The position numbers and the translations under genes were made by a program. The notes below the pieces were generated by a model. That model was not told where the DNA came from. It saw nothing but the letters and a program-made list of their open reading frames with translations, and searched no databases. Source: UMGS902 sp045538895 (lineage in GTDB: Bacteria > Bacillota > Clostridia > Oscillospirales > CAG-272). Taken from it: a stretch of DNA of 37,920 nt. The stretch lies in assembly GCA_045538895.1 (NCBI GenBank), contig JAZQEH010000019.1, positions 1-37,920 of the forward strand. Direction: 5' to 3'. Shown here in pieces: positions 1-8,245 of the stretch (its first letter is position 1; every line of letters starts with the position of its first letter).

Positions 1-3000
1 GAAAAGGCAGGTAATTATTATCTCTCAATTTTCGGCGGCAGAGCAAGCGGCACCGTAAATGCCGATCCTCACATTGTTATAAAGAGCGGCAGCTTCCGCA
101 GAGTATTCGGCGGTAACTCTACAGGTACCTTTAACGGTAACCCTACCGTTGAAATATACGATGCAACGGTTGAGGGAGTAATCAAGCCGTGCGACGGTGC
201 TGCGTTCAACGGTGCAATGACGGTTAAGCTTTACAGCGGAGCAAGCGTAGGCGACGTAACTGCGGACAGCATAACCGTTGACATTTCCGATTTCGGTGTT
301 GTGAAAGCGACCTCGCTCAGCGTAGCTCCCGACGTGGTCGTTCCCACCGGATGCGATTACACAACCGTAGAAGAAGAAACGGGTATAACCTACATGATAG
401 CACCCGAGTCTATTCCCACCGTTGTGTTTGTTGACGGAACTGCTTTATCAAGCGGTGACGGCCTTACTGAAGATACTGCGGTACGGACTCTTTCCGAGGC
501 GGCAGAGCGATTGTTCAACGGTGGTACTATCGTTGTTGCAGGCGACGTTGAAATAGATTCCGCAGAAGATGTTAATTCCGGCGGAGCAATCGTAATCACC
601 TCGGTTTACGGCGAGGCAGACTATACTGAAACTGCGGCAGTAAAGGTAGCGGCGGATATTAACCTTTTTGTTGATACGACCTTTAAGAATATAGTTCTTG
701 AGAAGGCAAGTTACAGCAACAATTATATCTGTGCAAACGGTAATAAACTCGTTATTGATGAGGGTGTATATTGCAGAAATCCCATAGCCGCTTCGTATAT
801 CTGCATATGCGGCGGTGCAAAAGACGGCGATTTTGAAGGTGACACCGATATCACTATCAAGAGCGGTTATTTCCGTAATGTAATCGGCGGTAATCTGCAC
901 GACTCCTTTACGGGTAACACAACCGTAAACTTCCTTGGCGGTTATGTTGACCATATGATAACCGGCGGTAACTTCCAGGGCAATTTCAAGGGCAGTGCTA
1001 CTATCAACATCGGCGGCGACGCCGTTGTAGTAGGTGCAAATGACGGAATAGGAGTTATGGGTTCAAGCTGTGGCTCAGGCTCTACGCAGTACACCTTTGA
1101 CGGAGATATTTATATCAACGTTTTTGACAGTGCAAGAGTAAACCTTAACGTATACGGCACCACATACTATTCCAATGTTACAACAACCGGTAACGTAAAT
1201 ATATCTGTAAAAGAGGACGGATATCTGTTCAAGAATCTTTTTGCAGGCGGCTATAACGGAACACTTAACGGTAATACAAAGGTTATAGTAGATGACGGCT
1301 TTGTAGGCACCAACATCACAGGCGGTAGCCGCTCCGGTACCGTAAACGGTGATACCTATGTTGAAATCAATGGCGGTCAGATCAACTACTATTTTACAAA
1401 CTATCATTCTTCCTGGTCAGAAGAAGCCGGAACGTATAATATCGGCGGTGGCGGATTTACCGGCACAGTGAAAGGTAATACAACCGTTGTAATTAACGGC
1501 GGCGATATTTACGGTAATGTTTACGGCGGTGCGATAACTACAGGTACTGTGAGCGGAAGCTCTACCGTGACGCTTACGGGCGGCAGTATTATGTGCGGCG
1601 TATATGCAGACGGCAAGACTCAAGGTACGGTTGGTGGAACAAAGACTCTTAATATCGACCTTTCAGAAGGCGGAGCACTTTCTATCGGTCTTCCCGCAGA
1701 CGTAAATTCGCTTGTCGGCGGCGGTTCGCTTACGCTTTTCCCCGAGGCAACGATTACCGCAGAGTCTTTCAGCGGAAATATTGCGCTTGATATAAACGGC
1801 ATTCCTCAGGCGAGAACTTATATCAATGCGGCAAGCGTTAACGGTACAAGCGTTACGTATACCGCACAGGATAACGAGATTTTCGTTTCTGACGGCGGAA
1901 AATTCGGTATTTCCCCCGACGGATATTTTGCAAAGACAAAGGTAACGTTCAAGCATCTTAAGGGTGTTGATATTTATCCGAGAGCAGGCCTTGTAACCAC
2001 CGGTGACAGAATGCCTGCGGATGAAGCGTATGATGAGAGCACCGTATTCTATCTTAGCCCCGGTCTATATAACTATGCGGTATACCATTCAAGCACCGAC
2101 TACAAGAGAAAGTATATCTATATAACGGGCAAGGAAGAGGAAATCACTCTTGACTATACAAACTACACACCCAAAGTAGGCGAGGGATACGAAGCATTAC
2201 ACTTCTCCGAAAATACCGACGAGATTCTTGAGAAGTATTACAATACGGATGATCTTGTAGGCTTTGAAACTCCCGATTCTCCTTACTTTAACAATAATCG
2301 CTACGGACAGCGCTTCTTTACCTCTAATGAGGAAATGTATGAGTTTGTACAGACAAAGACCGCATCCTGCGACTATGCTTATATGTTTGACCTCTTTACC
2401 ACCGCAGGCGGTTATATCGCTCCGATAGTTGTATTTACAAAGGATGAAATACCCGATGGAGCAACTCTTGAGGATGTTGCAAAGATAGTAACTGCACAGT
2501 ATGGCAGAGATATACTTATGATTTCTGCTCAGATCCACAGTAACGAACCGTCAGGCGGCGAGGGTGCCCTTGCAATGATAAGTGAGATGTGCGGTGAGTA
2601 CGGCGACAACCTTCTCACAGGCAATATCGGTGCGGTAGTTATCGTTCCGAGAATTAACCCTGACGGAGCGGTTACGTTCACCAGAGAGAATCCTAATGCA
2701 CCCGTTGCAAAAGATATGAACCGTGACTTCATGCAGCTTTCCAATATAGAAACGACTGCAATGGTCAGAGTGATGGATCTCTTTGAGCCTACCGTGCTTA
2801 TGGATTGCCATGAGGCTCCTATGAATCCTCTGTTTGGACCGAGCAATACGCTTACCGACATTTACGATGTAGGTATTGCGGTAGCAGGCACGCTGAATAC
2901 AGCATTTGTTGACGGCGAGGCACTGATACGCGGCGACTATGAAAGCAGAAATATGCGCTACGTTGAATTTATAACCGAGGCTATGGAAAACATTGCGGAT

Positions 3001-4131
3001 ACGGGAATCCGTCCTTACTATTACGGATGGGTTACCGCTGCAAACGCACGTACTGCAAATTATTCTACAACGAGAGGTATTCTGGCAGTTACGGTTGAGG
3101 TAGCCGGTATTAACGGAGGCGACGGTGCATATGCAAGACGAGTATTCTCTCAGATTACTGCGGTAAAGAACGTTTTCGATCTTGTCAAAGCATCGGACGG
3201 TGCACTTGCAGAGGAAATTCTGGCTGCAAGAGAAAAAATGACACTTTCTGCACAGAAATTTGATATTGACAGTCCGATAGTACTTGAAACGAAGCGAACT
3301 ATACATGACAAGACGAGCATGTTCCGTAACAATCCGCTTCTTGCGGCAGATGGCACGTTCAGAAAAGAAAACAACCTTACACAGTATTTCTATACCGATC
3401 TGCCCGTAAGATACCGTTCGCGTCCAACCGCTTACGTTGTAAGTGCCGATACAGAGGGTATCGGTACCGTTCTTGAACTTCTCGACAAGCACGGAATAGG
3501 TTATTATCTGCTTGAAGAAGGCGTAACGCTTAATCTTAAGCAGTATAGCGGAACGGCAGTAACGGCAACTCTCGGCGCTGCAAAGGATGTAACTTTTGCA
3601 AACGGAGCGTACATTATCCCTGTTGACAGTTACAGAGCGTATATTATTGCTCATCTTTTTGAGTCTGACGATAACGATGCTTCCGATGTCAGCGTTTCAC
3701 TTGCTGAAATGGGATACCTTGAGGTAAGCGACATCTATCGCTCGGAGGAAAGCTTCATTGCTGCAAAGCTTGGGCTTGCAGGTACTTACAGAGAAGTTGC
3801 AATTCCCGATGGCAAGACTGTTGTAAGTGCAGTGGTTGACGGTAAGGAATATGCTACGGTAGACATCGAGGGAAGTAATGCGTACGTTATTGCTTCTGAC
3901 AGCGAATACTATACAGTAACACTTAACTTTGCTGACGGAACAAGCGAAAGCGTAAATGTCGGCAATCTCAAGGGAGATATGGACGGTGACGGAAACGTTA
4001 CGTTGCTGGACGTTCTGCTGCTCATCCGCGTTGTGGTTAATGGCCAAACTGCCGAAAACGGTGACATGGACGGCGATGGCAGACTCAGTCTTATTGATGT
4101 AATTCGCATTATGAAGTTGGTCACCCAATAA
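1..4131 (+). CDS. Secreted beta-repeat / M14 carboxypeptidase-like / dockerin protein (5' end outside window)
   Basis: The reading frame is open from base 1, so the gene starts outside the window; 1376 codons are visible. Roughly residues 1-560 are glycine- and asparagine-rich repeats of the kind NGG...GNVYGG and GNTTV.NGG, expected to form a beta-helix-like stalk. Residues about 750-1090 resemble an M14 zinc carboxypeptidase: H846-x-x-E849 (in QIHSNEPSGG), a third zinc ligand candidate H937 in DCHEAP, and a candidate catalytic E1033 in TVEVAG. Residues about 1325-1376 are a type I dockerin with two calcium-loop segments (GDMDGDGNVTLLDV and GDMDGDGRLSLIDV). The protein is therefore probably exported and attached to a cohesin scaffold or partner, where it may trim peptides. 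The substrate is unknown. The same N-terminal module style recurs at 12213-13790 (minus) and 33215-35494. A strong terminator follows. Confidence 0.85.
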   Translation, partial: EKAGNYYLSIFGGRASGTVNADPHIVIKSGSFRRVFGGNSTGTFNGNPTVEIYDATVEGVIKPCDGAAFNGAMTVKLYSGASVGDVTADSITVDISDFGVVKATSLSVAPDVVVPTGCDYTTVEEETGITYMIAPESIPTVVFVDGTALSSGDGLTEDTAVRTLSEAAERLFNGGTIVVAGDVEIDSAEDVNSGGAIVITSVYGEADYTETAAVKVAADINLFVDTTFKNIVLEKASYSNNYICANGNKLVIDEGVYCRNPIAASYICICGGAKDGDFEGDTDITIKSGYFRNVIGGNLHDSFTGNTTVNFLGGYVDHMITGGNFQGNFKGSATINIGGDAVVVGANDGIGVMGSSCGSGSTQYTFDGDIYINVFDSARVNLNVYGTTYYSNVTTTGNVNISVKEDGYLFKNLFAGGYNGTLNGNTKVIVDDGFVGTNITGGSRSGTVNGDTYVEINGGQINYYFTNYHSSWSEEAGTYNIGGGGFTGTVKGNTTVVINGGDIYGNVYGGAITTGTVSGSSTVTLTGGSIMCGVYADGKTQGTVGGTKTLNIDLSEGGALSIGLPADVNSLVGGGSLTLFPEATITAESFSGNIALDINGIPQARTYINAASVNGTSVTYTAQDNEIFVSDGGKFGISPDGYFAKTKVTFKHLKGVDIYPRAGLVTTGDRMPADEAYDESTVFYLSPGLYNYAVYHSSTDYKRKYIYITGKEEEITLDYTNYTPKVGEGYEALHFSENTDEILEKYYNTDDLVGFETPDSPYFNNNRYGQRFFTSNEEMYEFVQTKTASCDYAYMFDLFTTAGGYIAPIVVFTKDEIPDGATLEDVAKIVTAQYGRDILMISAQIHSNEPSGGEGALAMISEMCGEYGDNLLTGNIGAVVIVPRINPDGAVTFTRENPNAPVAKDMNRDFMQLSNIETTAMVRVMDLFEPTVLMDCHEAPMNPLFGPSNTLTDIYDVGIAVAGTLNTAFVDGEALIRGDYESRNMRYVEFITEAMENIADTGIRPYYYGWVTAANARTANYSTTRGILAVTVEVAGINGGDGAYARRVFSQITAVKNVFDLVKASDGALAEEILAAREKMTLSAQKFDIDSPIVLETKRTIHDKTSMFRNNPLLAADGTFRKENNLTQYFYTDLPVRYRSRPTAYVVSADTEGIGTVLELLDKHGIGYYLLEEGVTLNLKQYSGTAVTATLGAAKDVTFANGAYIIPVDSYRAYIIAHLFESDDNDASDVSVSLAEMGYLEVSDIYRSEESFIAAKLGLAGTYREVAIPDGKTVVSAVVDGKEYATVDIEGSNAYVIASDSEYYTVTLNFADGTSESVNVGNLKGDMDGDGNVTLLDVLLLIRVVVNGQTAENGDMDGDGRLSLIDVIRIMKLVTQ

Positions 4132-4142
4132 TCTTAATAAAC

Positions 4143-4175
4143 AAAAAGCAAGGTGTACAAAGCACCTTGCTTTTT
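4143..4175 (+). terminator. Rho-independent terminator after the dockerin gene
   Basis: A perfect 13-bp stem (4143-4155 with 4163-4175) with a 7-nt loop ends in a run of T. It lies 12 bp after the stop codon of the upstream gene. Confidence 0.9.
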
Positions 4176-4241
4176 GCTTTGATGATGCTTATGGTTGTAA
4201 CGTGCAAAATCGGGAAATCGTGAGGTGTTTTCAGTTTTTTG

Positions 4242-4271
4242 TTTACAATGGCAGAAATAGCATGATATAAT
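4242..4271 (+). promoter_or_regulatory. Sigma-A-type promoter for the 4301 gene pair
   Basis: TTTACA at 4242-4247, an 18-bp spacer and TATAAT at 4266-4271, with an extended -10 TG at 4263-4264. It sits 30 bp before the ATG at 4301. Confidence 0.7.
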
Positions 4272-4300
4272 TTATGTATCACTCGAAAGGGGAACAACAC

Positions 4301-5278
4301 ATGACAGACAGAAATAAATATGTTGCACTTACGCAATGGTTGCAGGGATGCAAAAATGACACAGTAACCATTACCTTTGGTGAATTGAACGGCATCATTA
4401 CGGTGCCGGCATATGCATATAAAAACCGACCTGCATGGGCAAATTGCACTACGCAGAACGGCACGTCTTTTCAACGGGGATGGCTGAATGCGGGATATCG
4501 GGTAACAGGCGTCAGTTTGCGGGAGCAGTGGGTTGAGTTTTCCAAGGGTGATGTTGTTGTAACTCCTTACATACAAGAGTCAGTGACCGCAAAAGAAGAA
4601 GGATGTCTGAACTTTGATATCGAACAAACACGACTGCAAAAAGTAATAGATAACGGCAAAGCGTTTTATAACAGCATTGAAGGAATGCCGCATCATAGGT
4701 ACTTATCTTGGGAGCATTGCCATAAGGTTTTTCTTGAAAAGCACAAGAAAGACTGCGAGCATACGATAGATCATTTATGTCTTCATTTGGCTTGGTATCT
4801 TGCAAGTTGGGGAATGTTAAGAGGTAAAGCGTTTTTATTGCAAAAGGACTATAAAATTCATAAAACAATCGTTGAGATTGTTTTTCAGCCGAAATGGGAC
4901 CGTTTGTGGGATATATCGGCAGAAGAACTTGCTAAAAAAGAGAATGCGGAACTCATATTAGAATTGAGTAAAGTTATTTCGGAGGAATATGTAAACATAG
5001 CAAAGCATGAACCGTCGCCAACACTTCTCACCAAAATTCTGCTTGGAACGATCGGTTGCACTCCAGCTTATGACAGATATTTTAAAGCAGGACTAAAACG
5101 CATGGGACTTATACAAAGTTTTGGAGTGCTCTCTTTAATGCAGGTTGGCATGCTTTATGACAAGTATAAAACGGCGTTTGATGGATTGAGAGTTGAGTGT
5201 AGCAAAAAAAGCGGAATGGATTATCCGCCGGCAAAAATACTGGACATGTGCTTTTTCGAAAGCGGCATGGAAGAATGA
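4301..5278 (+). CDS. Uncharacterised protein with N-terminal DUF7662-like domain
   Basis: 325 aa. I chose ATG 4301 rather than the upstream ATG at 4274 because AAAGGGG lies about 9 bp before it. Residues 1-75 look like the short domain I remember as DUF7662: an 'ITFGELNGII' segment, then a 'Y...RPAWAN' segment, then 'RGWLNAGYRV'. The rest (about 110-320) belongs to a widespread family that I recognise by 'HLAWYLASWGM' followed by 'RGKAFLLQKDYKIH', for which I know no function. There is no signal peptide or clear membrane segment, so it is probably cytoplasmic. A second small gene follows 12 bp later and is probably co-transcribed. The DUF7662 assignment is from memory and needs a profile search. 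Confidence 0.75.
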   Translation: MTDRNKYVALTQWLQGCKNDTVTITFGELNGIITVPAYAYKNRPAWANCTTQNGTSFQRGWLNAGYRVTGVSLREQWVEFSKGDVVVTPYIQESVTAKEEGCLNFDIEQTRLQKVIDNGKAFYNSIEGMPHHRYLSWEHCHKVFLEKHKKDCEHTIDHLCLHLAWYLASWGMLRGKAFLLQKDYKIHKTIVEIVFQPKWDRLWDISAEELAKKENAELILELSKVISEEYVNIAKHEPSPTLLTKILLGTIGCTPAYDRYFKAGLKRMGLIQSFGVLSLMQVGMLYDKYKTAFDGLRVECSKKSGMDYPPAKILDMCFFESGMEE

Positions 5279-5290
5279 AAGGAACAATAC

Positions 5291-5602
5291 ATGACAGATC
5301 TTGAAAAAAAGTTTCATCGGGAGATGGTTGAAGTATATCAGACCGCAAAAAAAGAGGTAAAATATAACGCTATGCGTTTTCTGCAGCTTATTAGCGAAAA
5401 AGGTGGCGTAGCAGCAGCTAAGCAGTTAGTTATGAAGGACGGAGGAACGGAGGGCTTTGGAACGTTGCACATGGCAGGCAGATTGGATTTGTCTGTTGAA
5501 GCCCATGTCATAAAGCCTGAGTACGCAGAGCTTTTCACGCAGGAAGAAATTGATACTTGCAGACAACGTTTGAAGCAATACGGATTCTTGGGAGTATTAT
5601 AA
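5291..5602 (+). CDS. Small uncharacterised protein, partner of the 4301 gene
   Basis: 103 aa, preceded by AAAGGA about 7 bp before the ATG. It resembles a broadly distributed family of about 100 aa with the signatures 'KYNAMRFLQLISEKGG', 'TLHMAGRLDLSVEA' and a C-terminal 'LFTQEEIDTCRQRLKQYGF'. I know no function for the family. It is predicted to be helical, soluble and cytoplasmic. Its 12-bp distance from the upstream gene and the shared promoter suggest one operon, so the two proteins may work together. Whether this is a defence, regulatory or other module cannot be told from the sequence. Confidence 0.75.
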   Translation: MTDLEKKFHREMVEVYQTAKKEVKYNAMRFLQLISEKGGVAAAKQLVMKDGGTEGFGTLHMAGRLDLSVEAHVIKPEYAELFTQEEIDTCRQRLKQYGFLGVL

Positions 5603-5612
5603 TACAGATACC

Positions 5613-6347
5613 ATGACGGATTTGATAAAAATAAAGACGGTTGTGCTTGTTCTATGCACTTTTGCAGCTCTGTTCTCGGGATGCACAGAAACTGCCGTTA
5701 CCGATTATACCGATGATGCTTTTGCATTACAGACAGGTGCCGTGACTGCAAATGAGTATGAGGAAACGAGCGTTGCTCCTGCTCCCCTGTATTCGCCGCT
5801 TGCGAAAGAGGAATTCCTTGCCCCCGTAGAGGATTTTTCGTGGGAGAGGGAGTTTGCACCTGAATATGTGATGATTCATTTCACAAGTGCAGTTTTGCTC
5901 TCAAGGGATGAGCCGTATAATATTGATGCAGTCAGAAAAATCTTTGCAGATAGCGGTGTGAGTATTCATTATATCATCGACCGTGACGGCGAAGTGCATT
6001 GTTACATACCTGAAACAAGGGCGGCATGGCATGCGGGAAAGGGAGCCTTTGCTGACGATGAACGTCTTACGAATGCGATGAACAAGTATTCTATCGGCAT
6101 TGAGTTGCTTGCCATTGGCTCAAAACGTGACATGGCACAGTATATGACGGCGGAGGAATATGAGGCTATTGATAAATCCTTTATCGGCTTTACCGATGAG
6201 CAGTATGAGTCGCTTTCAAAATTGGTTACGGATATCTGCGAGCGAAACGGTATACCGTTTAACCGTGAGCATGTCATCGGACACGGTGAGTATAACCCGT
6301 CAAAGAGTGATCCCGGTGAGCTTTTCGACTGGGACAGGCTTTTTTGA
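5613..6347 (+). CDS. N-acetylmuramoyl-L-alanine amidase (Amidase_2), lipoprotein
   Basis: 244 aa. The N-terminus is a lipoprotein signal with lipobox LFSGC and Cys24 as the acylation site, so the enzyme should be anchored outside the membrane. The Amidase_2/PGRP fold spans about residues 85-244: zinc ligand candidates are H89 (MIHF), H224 (VIGH) and D233 (SDPG), and the HYIIDRDG and AWHAGKG (H140) signatures are present. Enzymes of this family cut the amide bond between N-acetylmuramate and L-alanine of the stem peptide in peptidoglycan. No clear ribosome site precedes ATG 5613, which is only 10 bp after the previous stop; the start may be weak or translation coupled. Role could be wall turnover, recycling or competition. 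The C-terminal FDWDRLF is typical of the family end, so the protein looks complete. Confidence 0.88.
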   Translation: MTDLIKIKTVVLVLCTFAALFSGCTETAVTDYTDDAFALQTGAVTANEYEETSVAPAPLYSPLAKEEFLAPVEDFSWEREFAPEYVMIHFTSAVLLSRDEPYNIDAVRKIFADSGVSIHYIIDRDGEVHCYIPETRAAWHAGKGAFADDERLTNAMNKYSIGIELLAIGSKRDMAQYMTAEEYEAIDKSFIGFTDEQYESLSKLVTDICERNGIPFNREHVIGHGEYNPSKSDPGELFDWDRLF

Positions 6348-6369
6348 GAAAATGCCGCCGTATTCTTAT

Positions 6370-6384
6370 CCCGCATATTGCGGG
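6370..6384 (+). terminator. Short hairpin downstream of the amidase gene
   Basis: A GC-rich 6-bp stem (6370-6375 with 6379-6384) and 3-nt loop, 23 bp after the amidase stop. No T-run follows, so function as a terminator is uncertain. Confidence 0.3.
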
Positions 6385-6558
6385 CAGTAATTGAAAATGA
6401 TTGAAATGATGGCGTAAAGATATTAAAGCAGTATGGCTCGGCGTTTATCTACGAGCCGTAATAATCGATAAAAAACCGACACTTTTTCCTGTCCGTTTAT
6501 CCGGGTACCGTCCATCGGAAACTCTTTTGTTTTTTATAGCATCTTTTAATTACCTATT

Positions 6559-7185
6559 ATGTTGCGTGGGTTTGATTTTCCTGATAATCTTCCTGAACAA
6601 CTTGAAAGAATTAAAACTTTTCAAGGACTTGAAGCACGAATGGATCATACATTTCAATCATCCATGGAATATCTTGTATCATTAATCACCGGTGGTACAG
6701 AGCCGCCTATAGATATCACCTTTGATATGCGTCAGGTGCGTACTTTTGCGTCATGCGGAAACGAGAGTACTGTGTTCAAGGTTAAAAAATCCGAGGATGG
6801 GCAAACGGTGAGTCTGGCGGTTAATTTTGAAAAAACCAGACTGCGTGATGAGATTCCGAAGTTTGCCGGTGCATATTACATAAAGCAACCGGCGATTGAC
6901 ATAAGCCGTGCAAAGCAAATCGTATTCAGCGCCCGTTCTGCGGACGAGAGCGTAGAGGTAATCTGGCTTGAGGTTAAGCCGGAAGGACAAGCATGGATGC
7001 ACGAATCCTTTGAAATTTGCCTGTCGTCTGAATATCAGGAGTATTGTATTGACCTTTGCGACTTTGAATATCCCGAAACGCTAAAATGCGTGCATGAAAT
7101 AACCTTTGCTATAAAGCCGGTTTCATTTGCGAATGAAGAAAAACTTGCGGGTAATATTGACATTTCTAATCTCTATATAAAGTAA
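6559..7185 (+). CDS. Orphan protein with C-terminal carbohydrate-binding-like beta-sandwich
   Basis: 208 aa, not recognised by name. Residues about 60-208 read like a jelly-roll beta-sandwich of the CBM/CIA30 kind: alternating beta strands, 'IDISRAKQIVFSARS', 'WLEVKPEGQAW', and a closing 'GNIDISNLYIK'. The first ~50 residues are charged and helical (PEQLERIKTFQGL). There is no signal peptide and no ribosome site before ATG 6559; an in-frame stop lies only 12 bp upstream at 6547. This may be a remnant of a larger regulator or surface protein that lost its N-terminus, or a leaderless cytoplasmic protein. ATG 6640 is a possible alternative start, also without a clear ribosome site. A real coding region is likely because strand-typical composition is regular throughout. 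Confidence 0.55.
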   Translation: MLRGFDFPDNLPEQLERIKTFQGLEARMDHTFQSSMEYLVSLITGGTEPPIDITFDMRQVRTFASCGNESTVFKVKKSEDGQTVSLAVNFEKTRLRDEIPKFAGAYYIKQPAIDISRAKQIVFSARSADESVEVIWLEVKPEGQAWMHESFEICLSSEYQEYCIDLCDFEYPETLKCVHEITFAIKPVSFANEEKLAGNIDISNLYIK

Positions 7186-7232
7186 CAATAGCTGCCTTCC
7201 CTCGCTACTGCACATATAGCCATACAAAATAA

Positions 7233-7261
7233 TTGACAATTTGCCCACTTTATTTTATAAT
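7233..7261 (+). promoter_or_regulatory. Perfect consensus sigma-A promoter for the 7292 gene
   Basis: TTGACA at 7233-7238, exactly 17 bp, then TATAAT at 7256-7261. Transcription would start about 7268, leaving a short leader before ATG 7292. Confidence 0.9.
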
Positions 7262-7291
7262 GTAGAGTAGTACTATCGAGGAGGATATAAA

Positions 7292-7732
7292 ATGACCAAA
7301 AGAATTGTAGCCGTGATGCTTGTACTTGCCATGGCTTTTACGCTTTCGCTTGCGATAGCTGCGGCTGATGATATCACCGTTATCATAAATGGAGTTAACG
7401 TCAAGTTTGACGTTCCCCCCCGCATTATAAACGACAGAACCATGGTGCCGATGCGCAAATGCTTTGAATCGCTTGGCGCAAAGGTTGATTGGGTTGCGGA
7501 CATGCGTCTTGCGCTTGCTACATACAAGACATTCATCATCGCAATGCCGCTTGATTCGCCGAGCTTTACCGTAACTGACGTTATTTCAGGCGAAACCAAG
7601 GAATATCCGCTTGACGTTCCTGCACAGATTTTCGGCGACCGCACACTTATTCCGCTTCGTGCCCTTTCCGAGGCACTCGGAAAGACAGTTAGCTGGGACG
7701 GTCCGACAAGAACCGCAACTATTGTAGGCTAA
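7292..7732 (+). CDS. Small secreted stalk-domain (copper amine oxidase N-like) protein
   Basis: 146 aa, with GAGGAGG about 8 bp before the ATG. Residues 1-26 form a signal peptide ending near AIAAAD. The rest is two half-repeats of the 'stalk' domain (copper amine oxidase N-terminal-like): 'NDRTMVPMRKCFESLGAKVDW' style near residue 50 and 'GDRTLIPLRALSEALGKTVSW' style near 115. In Clostridia such domains are wall-associated or attached to secreted enzymes, and no catalytic activity is expected. The protein has nothing but this domain, so it may be a minimal surface binding module. It is driven by a perfect consensus promoter and is followed after 15 bp by a membrane-protein gene. Confidence 0.85.
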   Translation: MTKRIVAVMLVLAMAFTLSLAIAAADDITVIINGVNVKFDVPPRIINDRTMVPMRKCFESLGAKVDWVADMRLALATYKTFIIAMPLDSPSFTVTDVISGETKEYPLDVPAQIFGDRTLIPLRALSEALGKTVSWDGPTRTATIVG

Positions 7733-7747
7733 ATAGAGGTGATACGG

Positions 7748-8194
7748 ATGCCATTTTTACCAAGAAGAATTCTTGAAACGTTTCTCGCAGAGGGAGCGAT
7801 TTCTGCAGCATTTACCTTTTTGTTCCGCACGGCAGTGCTTTTATCCACAAGAAACACGGTAATTGCCGCAATGCTTTTAGCGTTGGTTATTAATTTTATA
7901 TTGCTCTTTATATTTTGCAGAGGATATATTCTTTCCATCCGCAAGCTTAAAATATACTACCGTGTCAATATGACTGTAATGGTGATACTCACTGCAGTGA
8001 GTGTTGCCGTGGCATATATTGATATCGAGCCGATATTTACATGGGCGTTTTTCCCGTTCAAGCTTTTCTATTTCTGGCTTGGTTTAGATAAGGCACTTTC
8101 TGCACTTGCGGTTGGTGGCATGTTTATTCTTGTGACTGCGTTGATACCGCTTTTTGTGAGAAAACCCGTTAATATTTACGCAAAACCCGAATAA
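7748..8194 (+). CDS. Small integral membrane protein of unknown function
   Basis: 148 aa. A GTG at 7739 is in frame, but AGAGGTG at 7735-7741 is best placed for ATG 7748, which I use. About four hydrophobic segments are visible (roughly residues 15-32, 37-58, 70-92 and 115-138), separated by short basic loops (GYILSIRKLKIYYR). No family is recognised. The gene lies 15 bp behind the stalk-domain gene and so is probably transcribed from the consensus promoter at 7233, and it is closed by a strong terminator. Confidence 0.7.
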   Translation: MPFLPRRILETFLAEGAISAAFTFLFRTAVLLSTRNTVIAAMLLALVINFILLFIFCRGYILSIRKLKIYYRVNMTVMVILTAVSVAVAYIDIEPIFTWAFFPFKLFYFWLGLDKALSALAVGGMFILVTALIPLFVRKPVNIYAKPE

Positions 8195-8202
8195 CAGCAA
8201 AC

Positions 8203-8236
8203 AAAACAGGCACGGCTTTATCCCGTGCCTGTTTTT
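8203..8236. terminator. Bidirectional terminator between convergent genes
   Basis: Perfect 13-bp stem (8203-8215 with 8223-8235), 7-nt loop, T-run on the plus strand and the matching A-run giving T's on the minus strand. It lies between the stop at 8194 (plus) and the stop at 8246 (minus), so it can serve both genes. Confidence 0.9.
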
Positions 8237-8245
8237 ATATTCAAT

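Noticed and set aside
2551..3654. Long open frame (367 codons) on the minus strand
   Set aside because: It lies fully inside the M14-like domain of the plus-strand gene, whose catalytic motifs are clear; the minus product is Cys-rich and has no recognisable domain or ribosome site.
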